64,000 bases of DNA from Pseudonocardia endophytica (GCF_004339565.1 NZ_SMFZ01000001.1:992001-1056000), one strand, 5' to 3'; counted from the stretch's first letter, positions 11,158-19,228 are shown. Notes: generated from the letters alone by a model not told the origin. Program-made: numbers and translations.

Positions 11158-11594
11158 ACCGCGAACCCGACGAGAGCTGCGGCGACGACGCGTCGCGGTC
11201 GTCGGACGACGAGTTCGACCGGATCGTCGCCGCCTGGCGCGACGAGGGCTCGGTGCCGGACTGGCCGGACGTCCCGCCGCCCGCAGCGGCCCCGGACCCG
11301 CCGCCGGTGCACCGCCCCGGCCCGGCCGAGTCCGAGGACGACGACCACTACCACCCGCCGGAGCCACCGCCGCTGCCCCGGCCGGGGCCACCGGCCGTCG
11401 TCGGAGCCGGGTTGATCATCCTGGGCATCGTGCTGATCGCGGTGCCGGAGACACTGGGCCTGTCCAGCCTCTACGGGTTGCCGCTCGGCCTGCTCGGCAT
11501 CGCCGCCGGACTGACCTGGCTGGTCATGCGCATGTGGCCGTCGCACGAGGCGGACGACCCGCACGACGGCGACGACGACGGCGCCGTCCTGTAG
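11154..11594 (+). CDS. Small acidic/proline-rich membrane protein (DUF308-like)
   Basis: 146 aa. Residues 1-75 are acidic and proline-rich with the conserved-looking DEFDRIVAAWRDEGSVPDW. Residues 76-125 hold two hydrophobic segments (AVVGAGLIILGIVLIAV and LGLLGIAAGLTWLVMRM), followed by an Asp/His-rich tail. Such proteins are widespread in actinobacteria without a function. Translation seems coupled to the 15-codon frame upstream. The stop almost touches that of the convergent PH-like gene. Confidence 0.65.
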   Translation: MNREPDESCGDDASRSSDDEFDRIVAAWRDEGSVPDWPDVPPPAAAPDPPPVHRPGPAESEDDDHYHPPEPPPLPRPGPPAVVGAGLIILGIVLIAVPETLGLSSLYGLPLGLLGIAAGLTWLVMRMWPSHEADDPHDGDDDGAVL

Positions 11595-11595
11595 G

Positions 11596-11973
11596 TCAGC
11601 CGACGCCCACCGGGGCGAGCTCGCCGGCCAGCTTCCCGGCGTCCGGCGTGCTGATCACCAGCTCGTGGTAGCCGAGCTGCCCGTCGAACCCGTCGCGGAC
11701 GACGAGGTGCAGCGCGGGCACCCAGCGGCGCGCGCTGACCCACCGCCGCGTCGACGTGCCCAGACCCCACCGGCCGATCTTGATCACGCCGGTCACGCCG
11801 AGGCCGACGCGCCCGACACCGGTGACCGCCGCCCGCGTCGGGTGCTCGACCGCGACGACCGACGCGATCTCGCTGCGCGGCACCACCAGCCGGGTGCGTC
11901 CTCCGCAGCAGAGCCGCTCGAACCGGTTGAGCGTGACCGTGACGGCGTGCGCGTCGATGTGAACCGTTGCCAT
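11596..11973 (-). CDS. Bacterial PH-like domain protein
   Basis: 125 aa from ATG 11973 (GTG 11979 is an alternative). A GGGGG tract 6-10 bases upstream acts as ribosome site. The strand pattern and the phrases SEIASVVAVEHPTRAA and HELVISTPDAGKLAGEL resemble short actinobacterial proteins with a PH-like fold, but no catalytic motif is present. It is divergent from an HTH regulator 58 bp away, with an AT-rich operator-like region between, so the regulator probably controls it. Confidence 0.55.
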   Translation of the reverse strand: MATVHIDAHAVTVTLNRFERLCCGGRTRLVVPRSEIASVVAVEHPTRAAVTGVGRVGLGVTGVIKIGRWGLGTSTRRWVSARRWVPALHLVVRDGFDGQLGYHELVISTPDAGKLAGELAPVGVG

Positions 11974-12002
11974 CTCCACCCCCTAGACTCTTCCTGACAT
12001 CG

Positions 12003-12027
12003 ATATTATTACCAGAGTTGGGAATAT
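12003..12027. promoter_or_regulatory. AT-rich inverted repeat between divergent genes
   Basis: ATATT at 12003-12007 and AATAT at 12023-12027 face each other across 15 bases in a strikingly AT-rich patch (TATTATT). It includes a possible -10 TATTAT for the regulator. Likely autoregulatory operator of the HTH gene at 12032 and the divergent PH-like gene. Confidence 0.4.
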
Positions 12028-12031
12028 TCAA

Positions 12032-12547
12032 GTGGCGTCCCTCGCCGACCTGCTGCACCAGCCCGTGCGGTGGCGTGTCGTCCAGGCCCTGATCGGCCGC
12101 TCGCTGACCACCGCGGAGCTGGGCGAGGTGCTGTCCGACGTCCCGACGACGACGCTGTACCGGCACGTCGCCGTGCTGGTGAAGGCGGACGTCCTGCGGG
12201 TGACCGACGAGCGGCGCGTCCGCGGCGCGACCGAGCGGACCTACGAACTGAACTCCGCGGCCGCCGACTCCGACAACGAGGCGCCCGACCGGGACCGGCT
12301 CCGGACGATGTTCACCGTCTACCTCGCCGGGCTGGCCGGCGACTTCGACCGCTACCTCGACCGCGACGACGTCGACCCGGTCCGCGACGGTGTCGGCTTC
12401 CGTCAGGCGGCGGTGTGGCTCTCCGACGAGGAGCTCGCCGAGGTGCAGCGACGCTCGCTCGAGGCCGTCCAGCCGTACCTGGACAACGGCCCCGGACCGG
12501 GCCGGGTCCGGCGGATCCTGTCGAACGTCCTGATGCCGGGCGACTGA
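12032..12547 (+). CDS. ArsR/HTH_20-type transcriptional regulator
   Basis: 171 aa. Winged helix at residues 4-75: LLHQPVRWRVVQALIGR, TTAELGEVLSDVPTTTLYRHVAVL (recognition helix PTTTLYRHV) and a wing with RRVRGATERTYEL. The C-terminal 90 residues form an acidic helical domain typical of the actinobacterial subgroup that senses an unknown signal. No metal-binding cysteines are seen, so it is not a classical metal sensor. GTG start, weak GGGA upstream. Confidence 0.8.
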   Translation: MASLADLLHQPVRWRVVQALIGRSLTTAELGEVLSDVPTTTLYRHVAVLVKADVLRVTDERRVRGATERTYELNSAAADSDNEAPDRDRLRTMFTVYLAGLAGDFDRYLDRDDVDPVRDGVGFRQAAVWLSDEELAEVQRRSLEAVQPYLDNGPGPGRVRRILSNVLMPGD

Positions 12548-12554
12548 CGCCCGG

Positions 12555-13502
12555 TCAGGCCGCGTCGCGGGCCAGCGTCGCGGCCCCGACGACGGCGGCC
12601 GCTCCTCCGAGCTGCGCCGTGCGGATGCGGGCCAGCGGACGGTTCCCGGACCCGGTCGCGATGCGCGCGTAGTGCTCCCGCGCCTCGTCCAGGAACAGCG
12701 GCGCGGACGCGGACACCCCGCCACCGACGATCACCAGGTCCGGGTCGAACACGTCGGCGACCAGGGACAGGCCCTCCCCCAGCCAGCGGCCGAGGTCGCG
12801 CACGGCGCGGCGGGCCAGCGGATCGCCCTCGCGCGCGGCGGCGGCCACGCGCTGCCCGGTGATCCGTCCCGGGTCGGCGGCGGCCTCGCGGGCCAGACCG
12901 GACGGGCCGGGGTCCGCGGACACCATCTCCAGCGCCGTCGTCGCCAGCGCCGTGCCGCTGCAGTAGCGCTCCCAGCATCCGCGCTTGCCGCACGGGCAGG
13001 CGCGGCCGTCCGGCACCACCCGCAGGTGCCCCAGCTCGGGCGCGACGCCGTGCGCCCCGCGGAACAACCGCCCGTCGAGCAGCAACGCGTTGCCGATTCC
13101 GGTGCCGAGCGCGACCAGCACGGTCACCGACGAACCCGCCGCCGCACCGAAGCGTCGCTCCGCCAGTGCGGCCGCGTTCGCGTCGTGCTCGACGACGACC
13201 GGCAGGCCGACCCGCTCCGCGATCCGGGCGGCGACCGGCGCGTCCCGCCAGCTCAGGTGCGGCGCGTAGCGCACGAGCCCGCGGCCCGCGTCGACGAACC
13301 CGGCCAGCGCCAGCCCGACGGCGGCGACCGGGTGCCGGGCGCGCAGCTCGCCGACGGTGGACGCGATCGCCTCCTCCAGCGCGGAGTCGGTGCGCGGTGT
13401 GGGCGCCCGCGCCGTGTCGCAGACCTCGCCGTTCTCGTCGACGACGCCCGCGCGCACGCTCGTGCCGCCGACGTCGACGCCGACCGTCAGCCGGGACGTC
13501 AC
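12555..13502 (-). CDS. ROK-family glucokinase
   Basis: 315 aa. N-terminal phosphate-binding motif VGVDVGGTSVRAG, catalytic aspartate in EHDANAAALAE, ALGTGIGNALLLDG, and the ROK zinc site CPCGKRGCWERYCSG. These are the marks of ATP- or polyphosphate-dependent glucokinases. GTG 13502 overlaps the stop of the upstream gene by four bases. The order ArsA-Cys protein-glucokinase recalls the Streptomyces glkA neighbourhood. A regulatory ROK repressor is excluded by the missing N-terminal HTH. Confidence 0.88.
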   Translation of the reverse strand: MTSRLTVGVDVGGTSVRAGVVDENGEVCDTARAPTPRTDSALEEAIASTVGELRARHPVAAVGLALAGFVDAGRGLVRYAPHLSWRDAPVAARIAERVGLPVVVEHDANAAALAERRFGAAAGSSVTVLVALGTGIGNALLLDGRLFRGAHGVAPELGHLRVVPDGRACPCGKRGCWERYCSGTALATTALEMVSADPGPSGLAREAAADPGRITGQRVAAAAREGDPLARRAVRDLGRWLGEGLSLVADVFDPDLVIVGGGVSASAPLFLDEAREHYARIATGSGNRPLARIRTAQLGGAAAVVGAATLARDAA

Positions 13503-13921
13503 CGGCGGTGCACCGTGATCCGCTGCACCGAGCGTCCGTGCGCGCTGGGCACCCGCGCCGCGTACCCGTTCCCGTTCCCGTTCGCGTGGCCGTCGCCGTT
13601 GCCGTTGCCGTTGCGGGTGGCCGGGCCCGGACGGGGCGCGGCCGCCGGCTCGTCGGCCTCCAGAACGGCCGCGAGCACGGCCACCAGCCCGGTCGCGTGC
13701 TCGGCCAGCTGCGCGGCCAGCTCCGAGCGCTCCCCGCGCAGCACCGCGACGACGGCGCAGACCGGGCAGGCCTGGCAGGCTCCCGCCGACCCGGGCTCCG
13801 GCTCGGCGCCCTCGCGCAACGGCTCGACGGCGGCGCGCAGCCGTTCCAGCAGCACGAGTGCCGTCCGGCGGAGGTCGGAACCCATGCCGGCGTGCGCGCC
13901 GCACGTGTTCTGCCCGCTCAC
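13499..13921 (-). CDS. Conserved Cys-motif protein with Asn-Gly repeat tail
   Basis: 140 aa. The core holds CQACPVCAVVAVLRGERSEL (residues about 53-72), a CxxCxxC cluster followed by a helix, seen in a small actinobacterial family found next to glucokinase and ArsA genes. Residues 105-130 are a low-complexity run of Asn-Gly pairs made by a hexanucleotide repeat at about 13565-13615. Starts GTG 13921 overlapping the ArsA stop and ends overlapping the glucokinase start, so the three are translationally coupled. Function unknown; metal binding is possible. Confidence 0.7.
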   Translation of the reverse strand: MSGQNTCGAHAGMGSDLRRTALVLLERLRAAVEPLREGAEPEPGSAGACQACPVCAVVAVLRGERSELAAQLAEHATGLVAVLAAVLEADEPAAAPRPGPATRNGNGNGDGHANGNGNGYAARVPSAHGRSVQRITVHRR

Positions 13922-15165
13922 GTCATCCACGTCTTCGGGTCGGGCCGGAACGTCACCTCGAGGCGCGCGTCGCGTCCGGAGCCGACGAGCTGGGCTCCGA
14001 CGGCCTCGCAGCGGCGCAGCACCGACGGCAGCGCGACCACCCGGCGCGTCATGCCCAGGCCGATCACCATCTCGTCGCCGACCCTGGCGAGGTCCAGCGG
14101 CGCGTCCTCGGATCCGGGCAGCGCGACCGTCATCTCGAACTCGCTGTCCGCCGACACTCCGTGCCCCGCGGTGCGCTTGAGCTGCAGCAACGGGCGGGCG
14201 GAGCCGGTCGGGCCGGACTCGGGGACCGGGTCGTCGTCGCCGTAGAGGGAGCGGGCGAGCTCGCGCAGCGCGTCGGTGCCGGTCGGCTCGGCGGCCGTGT
14301 AGCGCACGGCGTGCACCGGGACGTCACCGCCGAGCTGCGCCAACTCGGCCAGCACGGCCTGCTGCTCGCCGTGCCGCTCGCGCAACCAGCGCGCCGCGGG
14401 TCCGCGCAGCGACGGCGGAGGCCCTGGCATCACCCGGTTCGCGACCAGCGCGTCCACCCGCAGCTCGTGCAGGGCGAGCGCGGTCAGCGTGCGCCGCGTC
14501 TCCGCGGCGACCACCCGCTCCGGCGTGAGCACCAGCCGGATGCTGGTGCGGGAGCGGTCGCCGAGCATCTCCCGCAGACCGGACAGCTGCTCGGCGAGCA
14601 GGCCGAGCGCGTCCACCGTGCGTTCCCAGCCCGCGCCGTCGGCCTTGGCCCCGGCCAGGTTCGCGACCAGGCCGCGGACCGCCCGCCGGTGCGCCGGGAA
14701 CAGCCGCTCCAGGTAGCCGGCCAGCGCCTCCGGCAGCGTGAGCAGCCGCAGCGTCTCGGCCGTCGGACCGCAGTCGACGACGAGCACGTCGTACTCGCCG
14801 GAGTCCGCGAGGCGCTGCACCTCGGCCAGCGCCAGCAGGTCCTCGACGCCCGGCAGGACGGTCAGCTCGTCGGCGACGAGCTCGTCGACACCGGCCCCGG
14901 CGATGATCGTCCGCAGGTGCTCCTGCAGGTCGCCCCACGCACCCTCGAGCAGGACGCGGGCGTCGATGTGGGCGGCGAACAGGGACGGCTCGATCTCGGT
15001 CGGGTCGGGTCCGAGCTCGGTGCCCAGCGCGTCGCCGAGCGAGTGCGCCGGGTCGGTCGAGACGACCAGCACCTTGCGTCCGGATCCGGAGAGCATGGCG
15101 GCGGTCGCCGCGGCCAGGGTGGTCTTGCCGACCCCGCCCTTGCCGGTGAACAGGACGACGCGCAC
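13918..15165 (-). CDS. ArsA/GET3-family ATPase (Rv2184c-like)
   Basis: 415 aa. Deviant Walker A GKGGVGKTTLAAATAA at residues 8-23, switch motif STDPAHSLGDAL, and VVDCGPTAETLR. The C-terminal quarter is a small all-beta alpha-crystallin-like domain (EFEMTVALPGSEDAPLDL), as in actinobacterial and plant homologues. No arsenic genes are nearby, so a role in membrane-protein or hydrophobic cargo handling is likelier than arsenite export. Leaderless GTG start (TACGCT six bases upstream). Confidence 0.88.
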   Translation of the reverse strand: MRVVLFTGKGGVGKTTLAAATAAMLSGSGRKVLVVSTDPAHSLGDALGTELGPDPTEIEPSLFAAHIDARVLLEGAWGDLQEHLRTIIAGAGVDELVADELTVLPGVEDLLALAEVQRLADSGEYDVLVVDCGPTAETLRLLTLPEALAGYLERLFPAHRRAVRGLVANLAGAKADGAGWERTVDALGLLAEQLSGLREMLGDRSRTSIRLVLTPERVVAAETRRTLTALALHELRVDALVANRVMPGPPPSLRGPAARWLRERHGEQQAVLAELAQLGGDVPVHAVRYTAAEPTGTDALRELARSLYGDDDPVPESGPTGSARPLLQLKRTAGHGVSADSEFEMTVALPGSEDAPLDLARVGDEMVIGLGMTRRVVALPSVLRRCEAVGAQLVGSGRDARLEVTFRPDPKTWMT

Positions 15166-15171
15166 GCCGGG

Positions 15172-15177
15172 AGCGTA
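15172..15177 (-). promoter_or_regulatory. -10 box of leaderless ArsA promoter
   Basis: TACGCT on the minus strand, six bases before GTG 15165. Confidence 0.45.
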
Positions 15178-15218
15178 ACGATCGCCGTCGGCGCGCCCGA
15201 TCGGGACCCGCCGGGCCG

Positions 15219-15656
15219 TCACCCCTTCTCGACGCGCCGCTTGAGCCCCTTCAACGCCGTGTCGATGATCACTTTCTCGGCCTTGCGTCGGAGCATCCCG
15301 ATCATCGGGAAGTTGACCTCCACCGAGAGCTTGTACGTCACGGTGGTCGCCCCGCCGTCCGCGACGAGCTCGTAGGACCCGTCCTGGGCCTTCTGGATGC
15401 CGCCCTTGACGAGGTTCCAGGACACCGAGCGGTCGTCGGCGGCCCAGTCGTAGTCCAACGTGTACGTGTCCTTGATCGCGCCGGCGTCCATCGAGAACTT
15501 GACGCGGCCGGCGCGGCCGCCGGTGCCGGCGTCGAGCACCTCGACGTCGCGGACCTGGTCGGCCCACTCGGGGTACGACTCGAAGTCGGCGATCACCGCC
15601 ATCACCTGGTCCGGCGGCGCGGAGATGGTGATGGAGGAGGAGGTCGCGTCGGCCAT
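15219..15656 (-). CDS. START/SRPBCC-like protein (Rv2185c type)
   Basis: 145 aa, one SRPBCC fold: N-terminal SSSITISAPPDQVMAVIADF, a mid WAAD-SVSWNLVKGGIQKAQDG strand region and a C-terminal amphipathic helix with KAEKVIIDTALKGLKRRV. The fold makes a deep cavity for lipids or polyketides; no catalytic residues stand out. Orthologues sit next to the ArsA gene in many actinobacteria, suggesting a shared lipid-related job. Leaderless ATG (TAGCCT at 15664-15669). Confidence 0.82.
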   Translation of the reverse strand: MADATSSSITISAPPDQVMAVIADFESYPEWADQVRDVEVLDAGTGGRAGRVKFSMDAGAIKDTYTLDYDWAADDRSVSWNLVKGGIQKAQDGSYELVADGGATTVTYKLSVEVNFPMIGMLRRKAEKVIIDTALKGLKRRVEKG

Positions 15657-15663
15657 GCCGGGG

Positions 15664-15669
15664 AGGCTA
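15664..15669 (-). promoter_or_regulatory. -10 box of leaderless SRPBCC promoter
   Basis: TAGCCT on the minus strand, seven bases before ATG 15656. Confidence 0.45.
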
Positions 15670-15677
15670 TCCGGTGC

Positions 15678-16469
15678 TCACCATCGCAGCACGTAGGGCT
15701 GCTCGGTCAGCCGGAAGTGGCCGACGTTCACGCACTCCGTGTCCCCCACCCGCCTGCGCTGCGCCAGCGGCTGGTGCACGTGCCCGAACAGGGAGTGCGA
15801 CGGGCGGTCGACGGCGATGCGGTTCCGCAGGGCCGGGCTGGCGCCCTCGCGGCGGCGGGCGACGACGTCGTAGGCCAGGTCCGGCACGCCGGGTGGCGCG
15901 TGGCTGCACAGCACGTCCACCGGCCCGAGCGCCGAGACGGTCGCGTCGAACTCCTCGTCGACGATGAAGTGCGGCTGCCACGGGCCGGAGTTGCGCGCCG
16001 GCATCCCGGGCGGCAGCGGGACGCCGCCCACGAAACCGAAGCGCAGGCCGTCGATGACGTCGACGGAGTTGTCCACCAGCGACACCGACGTGTCGGTGGG
16101 CCAGATCTCCGGCATGTCGACGTTGCCGGGGATCGCCCACACCGGCACGTCGAACTTGTCCAGCACGGCGAACGTGCGGGCGTAGTGCGCGGCGACCTCC
16201 TCACGCACGACCTCGCGTGGGTTGTCGAAGCGCGACCAGGCGTCCTCGAGCAGCTCGACCATCGCGGCCCGCTCGCCGGACCCGCGCAGCCGGGTGAACG
16301 CGGCCGTGACCTCGGCACCGAGCAGCCGTCCCATGATCCCCAGCTCGGGGTTCCGGTAGTCGACGAACTCCAGGAGGTCGCCGAGCACGATCAGCCCGTC
16401 GGCGCCGTCCGCGGCGCGGGCCAGTGCGCGGTCGTTCCCGTGGACGTCGGAGACCACGTGCAGACGCAT
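15678..16469 (-). CDS. Metallophosphoesterase
   Basis: 263 aa calcineurin-like phosphoesterase. Metal-binding motifs in order: SDVHGN (residues 7-12), GDLLEF, GNVDM (variant of GNHD), CSHAPPG and FGHVH. The GNVD variant replaces the usual His but keeps Asn and Asp. Substrate unknown; could be a cyclic nucleotide, dinucleotide or nucleic-acid phosphodiester. Lies between two START-like genes on the same strand, 11 bp after the next start. A TAACGT box eight bases before ATG suggests a short or absent leader. Confidence 0.85.
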   Translation of the reverse strand: MRLHVVSDVHGNDRALARAADGADGLIVLGDLLEFVDYRNPELGIMGRLLGAEVTAAFTRLRGSGERAAMVELLEDAWSRFDNPREVVREEVAAHYARTFAVLDKFDVPVWAIPGNVDMPEIWPTDTSVSLVDNSVDVIDGLRFGFVGGVPLPPGMPARNSGPWQPHFIVDEEFDATVSALGPVDVLCSHAPPGVPDLAYDVVARRREGASPALRNRIAVDRPSHSLFGHVHQPLAQRRRVGDTECVNVGHFRLTEQPYVLRW

Positions 16470-16480
16470 CGGCGCTGACG

Positions 16481-16951
16481 TTACCCGTGCCGATTCTCGT
16501 TCCGCTGGCGCTTCTCCCGGTGCTCGGGCGGCTCACCGGCCGGACGTCCGCCCTCGAGATCGCGTTTGAGGGCGAACGCGATCCGCTTGGCGTCGCGCTG
16601 GCGCCTGCGGCCCTCGTCGCGGTCGGCCCTGGCGTCGCGACGGATCTCGGCGCGGGTCCGGCGCCGGTCCCGCCCTGCCGGGTCGACGCGCAGGAAGTAG
16701 TGCAGGACGGTGCCGTCGAGCACCTGCTCCAGCCACACCTCCATGGTGCCGACGCGCTCGCCGACGACGGTCCAGCGGACACCCTGCGCGCCGCGGTCGG
16801 TCATCAGCTCGACGTCCAGGTCGGGCCAGAACCGGGACCACGCGGCCGGATCGGCGAACACGGTGGCGACGCGCTCGCGGGGCACGGCCAGGAACGTCTC
16901 GTCGACGACGTCGATGGCGGGCATCCGCCCAGCTTCCCGCATGGCCGTCAT
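16481..16951 (-). CDS. Second START/SRPBCC-like protein
   Basis: 156 aa. Residues 10-105 have the SRPBCC pattern (VVDETFLAVPRERVATVFAD, then WTVVGERVGTMEVWLEQVLDGT). The remaining 50 residues are a highly charged Arg/Asp/Glu helix (RRDARADRDEGRRRQRDAKR) probably extended in solution. ATG 16951 follows GGAGCAGCG; ATG 16924 is an alternative. Divergent from fadD15, and the shared 135-bp region holds an operator-like palindrome. Function unknown. Confidence 0.75.
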   Translation of the reverse strand: MTAMREAGRMPAIDVVDETFLAVPRERVATVFADPAAWSRFWPDLDVELMTDRGAQGVRWTVVGERVGTMEVWLEQVLDGTVLHYFLRVDPAGRDRRRTRAEIRRDARADRDEGRRRQRDAKRIAFALKRDLEGGRPAGEPPEHREKRQRNENRHG

Positions 16952-17033
16952 CGCTGCTCCGGCCCCGTGTGTAACAACGGTGATGTCCGAAACGACCGGA
17001 TTTCCACGGGTCCCTGCCGTGGCGGGGTCCGGA

Positions 17034-17060
17034 CAGGTAACTTGACTGCCAAGTAACCTG
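17034..17060. promoter_or_regulatory. Inverted repeat operator upstream of fadD15
   Basis: CAGGTAACTTG (17034-17044), spacer ACTGC, CAAGTAACCTG (17050-17060): 11-bp arms with one mismatch. Its size and position 27 bp before the start fit a TetR-type repressor site controlling fadD15 and perhaps the divergent gene. No such regulator is adjacent. Confidence 0.6.
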
Positions 17061-17086
17061 CCGACGATCGCCAGGAGGTCGAGTCC

Positions 17087-18913
17087 GTGCGTGAGTACAG
17101 CGTTCCCGCTGTGGTGTCCGTCGGTGATCAGGAGAATCTCGCCGACGCCGTGTTCGTGAACGCGGCGGAGCACCCCGACGCGGTGGTCTACCGCCGCCGT
17201 GACGCCGCGGGCCGGTGGAACGACGTGTCCGCGTCCGCGTTCGCCGCGGAGGTCACCCGGGTCGCCGCCGGGCTGGTCGCCAGCGGCGTCCAGGCCGGGG
17301 ACCGGGTCGCGGTCCTGTCCCGCACGCGCTACGAGTGGTCGCTCGTCGACTACGCGATCCTCGCCGCTGGCGCGGTGACCGTGCCGATCTACGAGACGTC
17401 CTCGCCGGACCAGATCGCGTGGATCGTGTCCGACTCCGGAGCGGTCGGGATCGTGGTGGAGACCGACGAGCACGCGAAGTCCGTGGAGAAGGTGCGCGCC
17501 GAGCTGACCGGCCTGCGCACGATCTTTCAGATCGACACCGATGCCGGGCCCGGCGCGGTCGAGCAGCTCACCGCGCTCGGCTCGGACGTACCGGACGCCG
17601 ACGTCGACGCCCGCCGCCAGGCGGTGCGCAGCGACGACCTGTGCACCCTGATCTACACCTCGGGCACCACCGGACGGCCCAAGGGCTGCGAGCTCACCCA
17701 CCGGAACATGATCGCCGAGGTCCGCACGATCAACTCGGTGTTCCCGGAGCTGCTCACCGAGGGCGGCTCGGTGCTGCTGTTCCTGCCGCTCGCGCACGTG
17801 TTCGGCAAGGCGATCCAGTGCGGCGCGATGAACACCCGCACGATCGTCGGCCACACCCCGGACGTGAAGAACCTGCTGTCGGACCTCGGCGAGTTCAAGC
17901 CGTCGTTCCTGCTCGCCGTGCCGCGGGTGTTCGAGAAGGTCTACAACGGCGCGCGCCTCAAGGCCCACAACGAGGGCAAGGGCAAGATCTTCGACGCGGC
18001 CGCGGACACGGCGATCGCGTACAGCAGGGCGCTCGACGAGGGCGGCCCCGGTCTGCTGCTCAAGGCCAGGCACGCGCTGTTCGACAAGCTCGTCTACGGC
18101 AAGCTGCGCGCCGCCACCGGCGGCAACGTGAACGCGGCCGTGTCCGGAAGCGCGCCGCTCGGCGATCGTCTCGGCCATTTCTTCCGCGGCATCGGCCTGC
18201 CGGTGCTGGAGGGCTACGGGCTCACCGAGACCTCGGCCGGGATCACGATCAACACTCTTGCTCACCAGAAGATCGGGACGGTGGGTAAGCCGGTGCCGGG
18301 CTGCGCGGTCCGGATCGCCGAGGACGGGGAGATCATGCTCTCCGGCGACATCGTGTTCCGCGGCTACTGGAACAACGCCTCGGCCAGCTCGGAGGCGATC
18401 GAGGACGGCTGGTTCCACTCCGGCGACATCGGGGAGCTCGACGACGCGGGCTTCCTGAAGATCACCGGGCGGAAGAAGGAGCTGATCGTCACCGCGGGCG
18501 GCAAGAACGTCGCCCCGGCCGTGCTCGAGGACCGGCTGCGGGCGCACCCGCTCGTCGGGCAGTGCCTGGTCGTGGGTGACCAGAAGCCGTTCATCGCGGC
18601 GCTGGTCACCATCGACCCGGAGGCCCTGCCGGGCTGGCGCGAGCGCAACGGCAAGCCGGCGGGCGACGGTGCCGACGCGGGCGACCTCGTCGACGACCCG
18701 GAGCTGCGCGGTGAGATCGCGGCGGCGGTCGAGGAGGCCAACCAGGCCGTCTCGCGGGCCGAGCAGATCCGCAAGTTCCGGATCCTGCCGCACGACTTCA
18801 GCGAGGCCAGCGGTGAGATGACGCCGACGCTGAAGGTCAAGCGGAACGTCGTCGTGCAGAACTACGCGGCGGACATCGAGGCCGTGTACGAGACGGCGTC
18901 GCAGAAGAGCTGA
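17087..18913 (+). CDS. fadD15: Long-chain acyl-CoA synthetase (FadD15-like)
   Basis: 608 aa ANL-superfamily ligase that activates long-chain fatty acids as acyl-adenylates, then thioesters with CoA. AMP-binding P-loop YTSGTTGRPKGCELTH near residue 190, YGLTETSAG near 380, WFHSGDIGELDDAGFLKITG near 440 and the C-terminal lysine region GEMTPTLKVKRN. Start GTG 17087 after CAGGAGG. Orthologue of Rv2187 by position. Upstream palindrome suggests repression in the absence of fatty acid. Followed by a 719-bp gap of structured repeats. Confidence 0.93.
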   Translation: MREYSVPAVVSVGDQENLADAVFVNAAEHPDAVVYRRRDAAGRWNDVSASAFAAEVTRVAAGLVASGVQAGDRVAVLSRTRYEWSLVDYAILAAGAVTVPIYETSSPDQIAWIVSDSGAVGIVVETDEHAKSVEKVRAELTGLRTIFQIDTDAGPGAVEQLTALGSDVPDADVDARRQAVRSDDLCTLIYTSGTTGRPKGCELTHRNMIAEVRTINSVFPELLTEGGSVLLFLPLAHVFGKAIQCGAMNTRTIVGHTPDVKNLLSDLGEFKPSFLLAVPRVFEKVYNGARLKAHNEGKGKIFDAAADTAIAYSRALDEGGPGLLLKARHALFDKLVYGKLRAATGGNVNAAVSGSAPLGDRLGHFFRGIGLPVLEGYGLTETSAGITINTLAHQKIGTVGKPVPGCAVRIAEDGEIMLSGDIVFRGYWNNASASSEAIEDGWFHSGDIGELDDAGFLKITGRKKELIVTAGGKNVAPAVLEDRLRAHPLVGQCLVVGDQKPFIAALVTIDPEALPGWRERNGKPAGDGADAGDLVDDPELRGEIAAAVEEANQAVSRAEQIRKFRILPHDFSEASGEMTPTLKVKRNVVVQNYAADIEAVYETASQKS

Positions 18914-18950
18914 CGCCCGACGCGCCGTCGTCCTCGGCGCGTCGGCCGTG

Positions 18951-19010
18951 ATCGGCGGCAGCGTCCGGATGGTGGCCGTATACGGCCACCATCCGGACGC
19001 GACCGCCGAT
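18951..19010. repeat. Long palindromic element (copy 1), 20-bp perfect arms
   Basis: Perfect inverted repeat at 18961-19000: GCGTCCGGATGGTGGCCGTA followed directly by its reverse complement. A further 8-bp pair ATCGGCGG/CCGCCGAT lies outside it after a 2-base mismatch. It lies 37 bp after the fadD15 stop and can act as terminator. A diverged relative lies at 49751-49816. Confidence 0.9.
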
Positions 19011-19053
19011 CATCGCGTCGGAGCGGTCCACCTCGCGGCCATCTCGCCGGCAT

Positions 19054-19112
19054 GATCGCCGATCCGGTGGGGACCGGCCACCGACGGCCGCAACGACACC
19101 GGAACGGCGATC
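19054..19112. repeat. Three-stem palindromic element, copy A
   Basis: Nested arms: GATCGCCG/CGGCGATC (8 bp), CCGGTG/CACCGG (6 bp), CGGCC/GGCCG (5 bp) around loop ACCGAC. Closely similar to copy B at 19169 with a compensatory change in the second stem. Confidence 0.85.
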
Positions 19113-19168
19113 ACGGCCGACCACCGCCCCGCAACGGCCCCGCCCGCGGGCGGGATCCGGCCCGCCAC

Positions 19169-19228
19169 GATCGCCGACCCGGCGCACGACCGGCCATTGT
19201 CGGCCGAAACGACGCCGGAACAGCGATC
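19169..19228. repeat. Three-stem palindromic element, copy B
   Basis: Same layout as copy A: GATCGCCG/CAGCGATC (one mismatch), CCGGCG/CGCCGG, CGGCC/GGCCG around loop ATTGTC. The second stem differs from copy A on both sides (T-A pair replaced by C-G), so pairing is kept. Confidence 0.85.
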
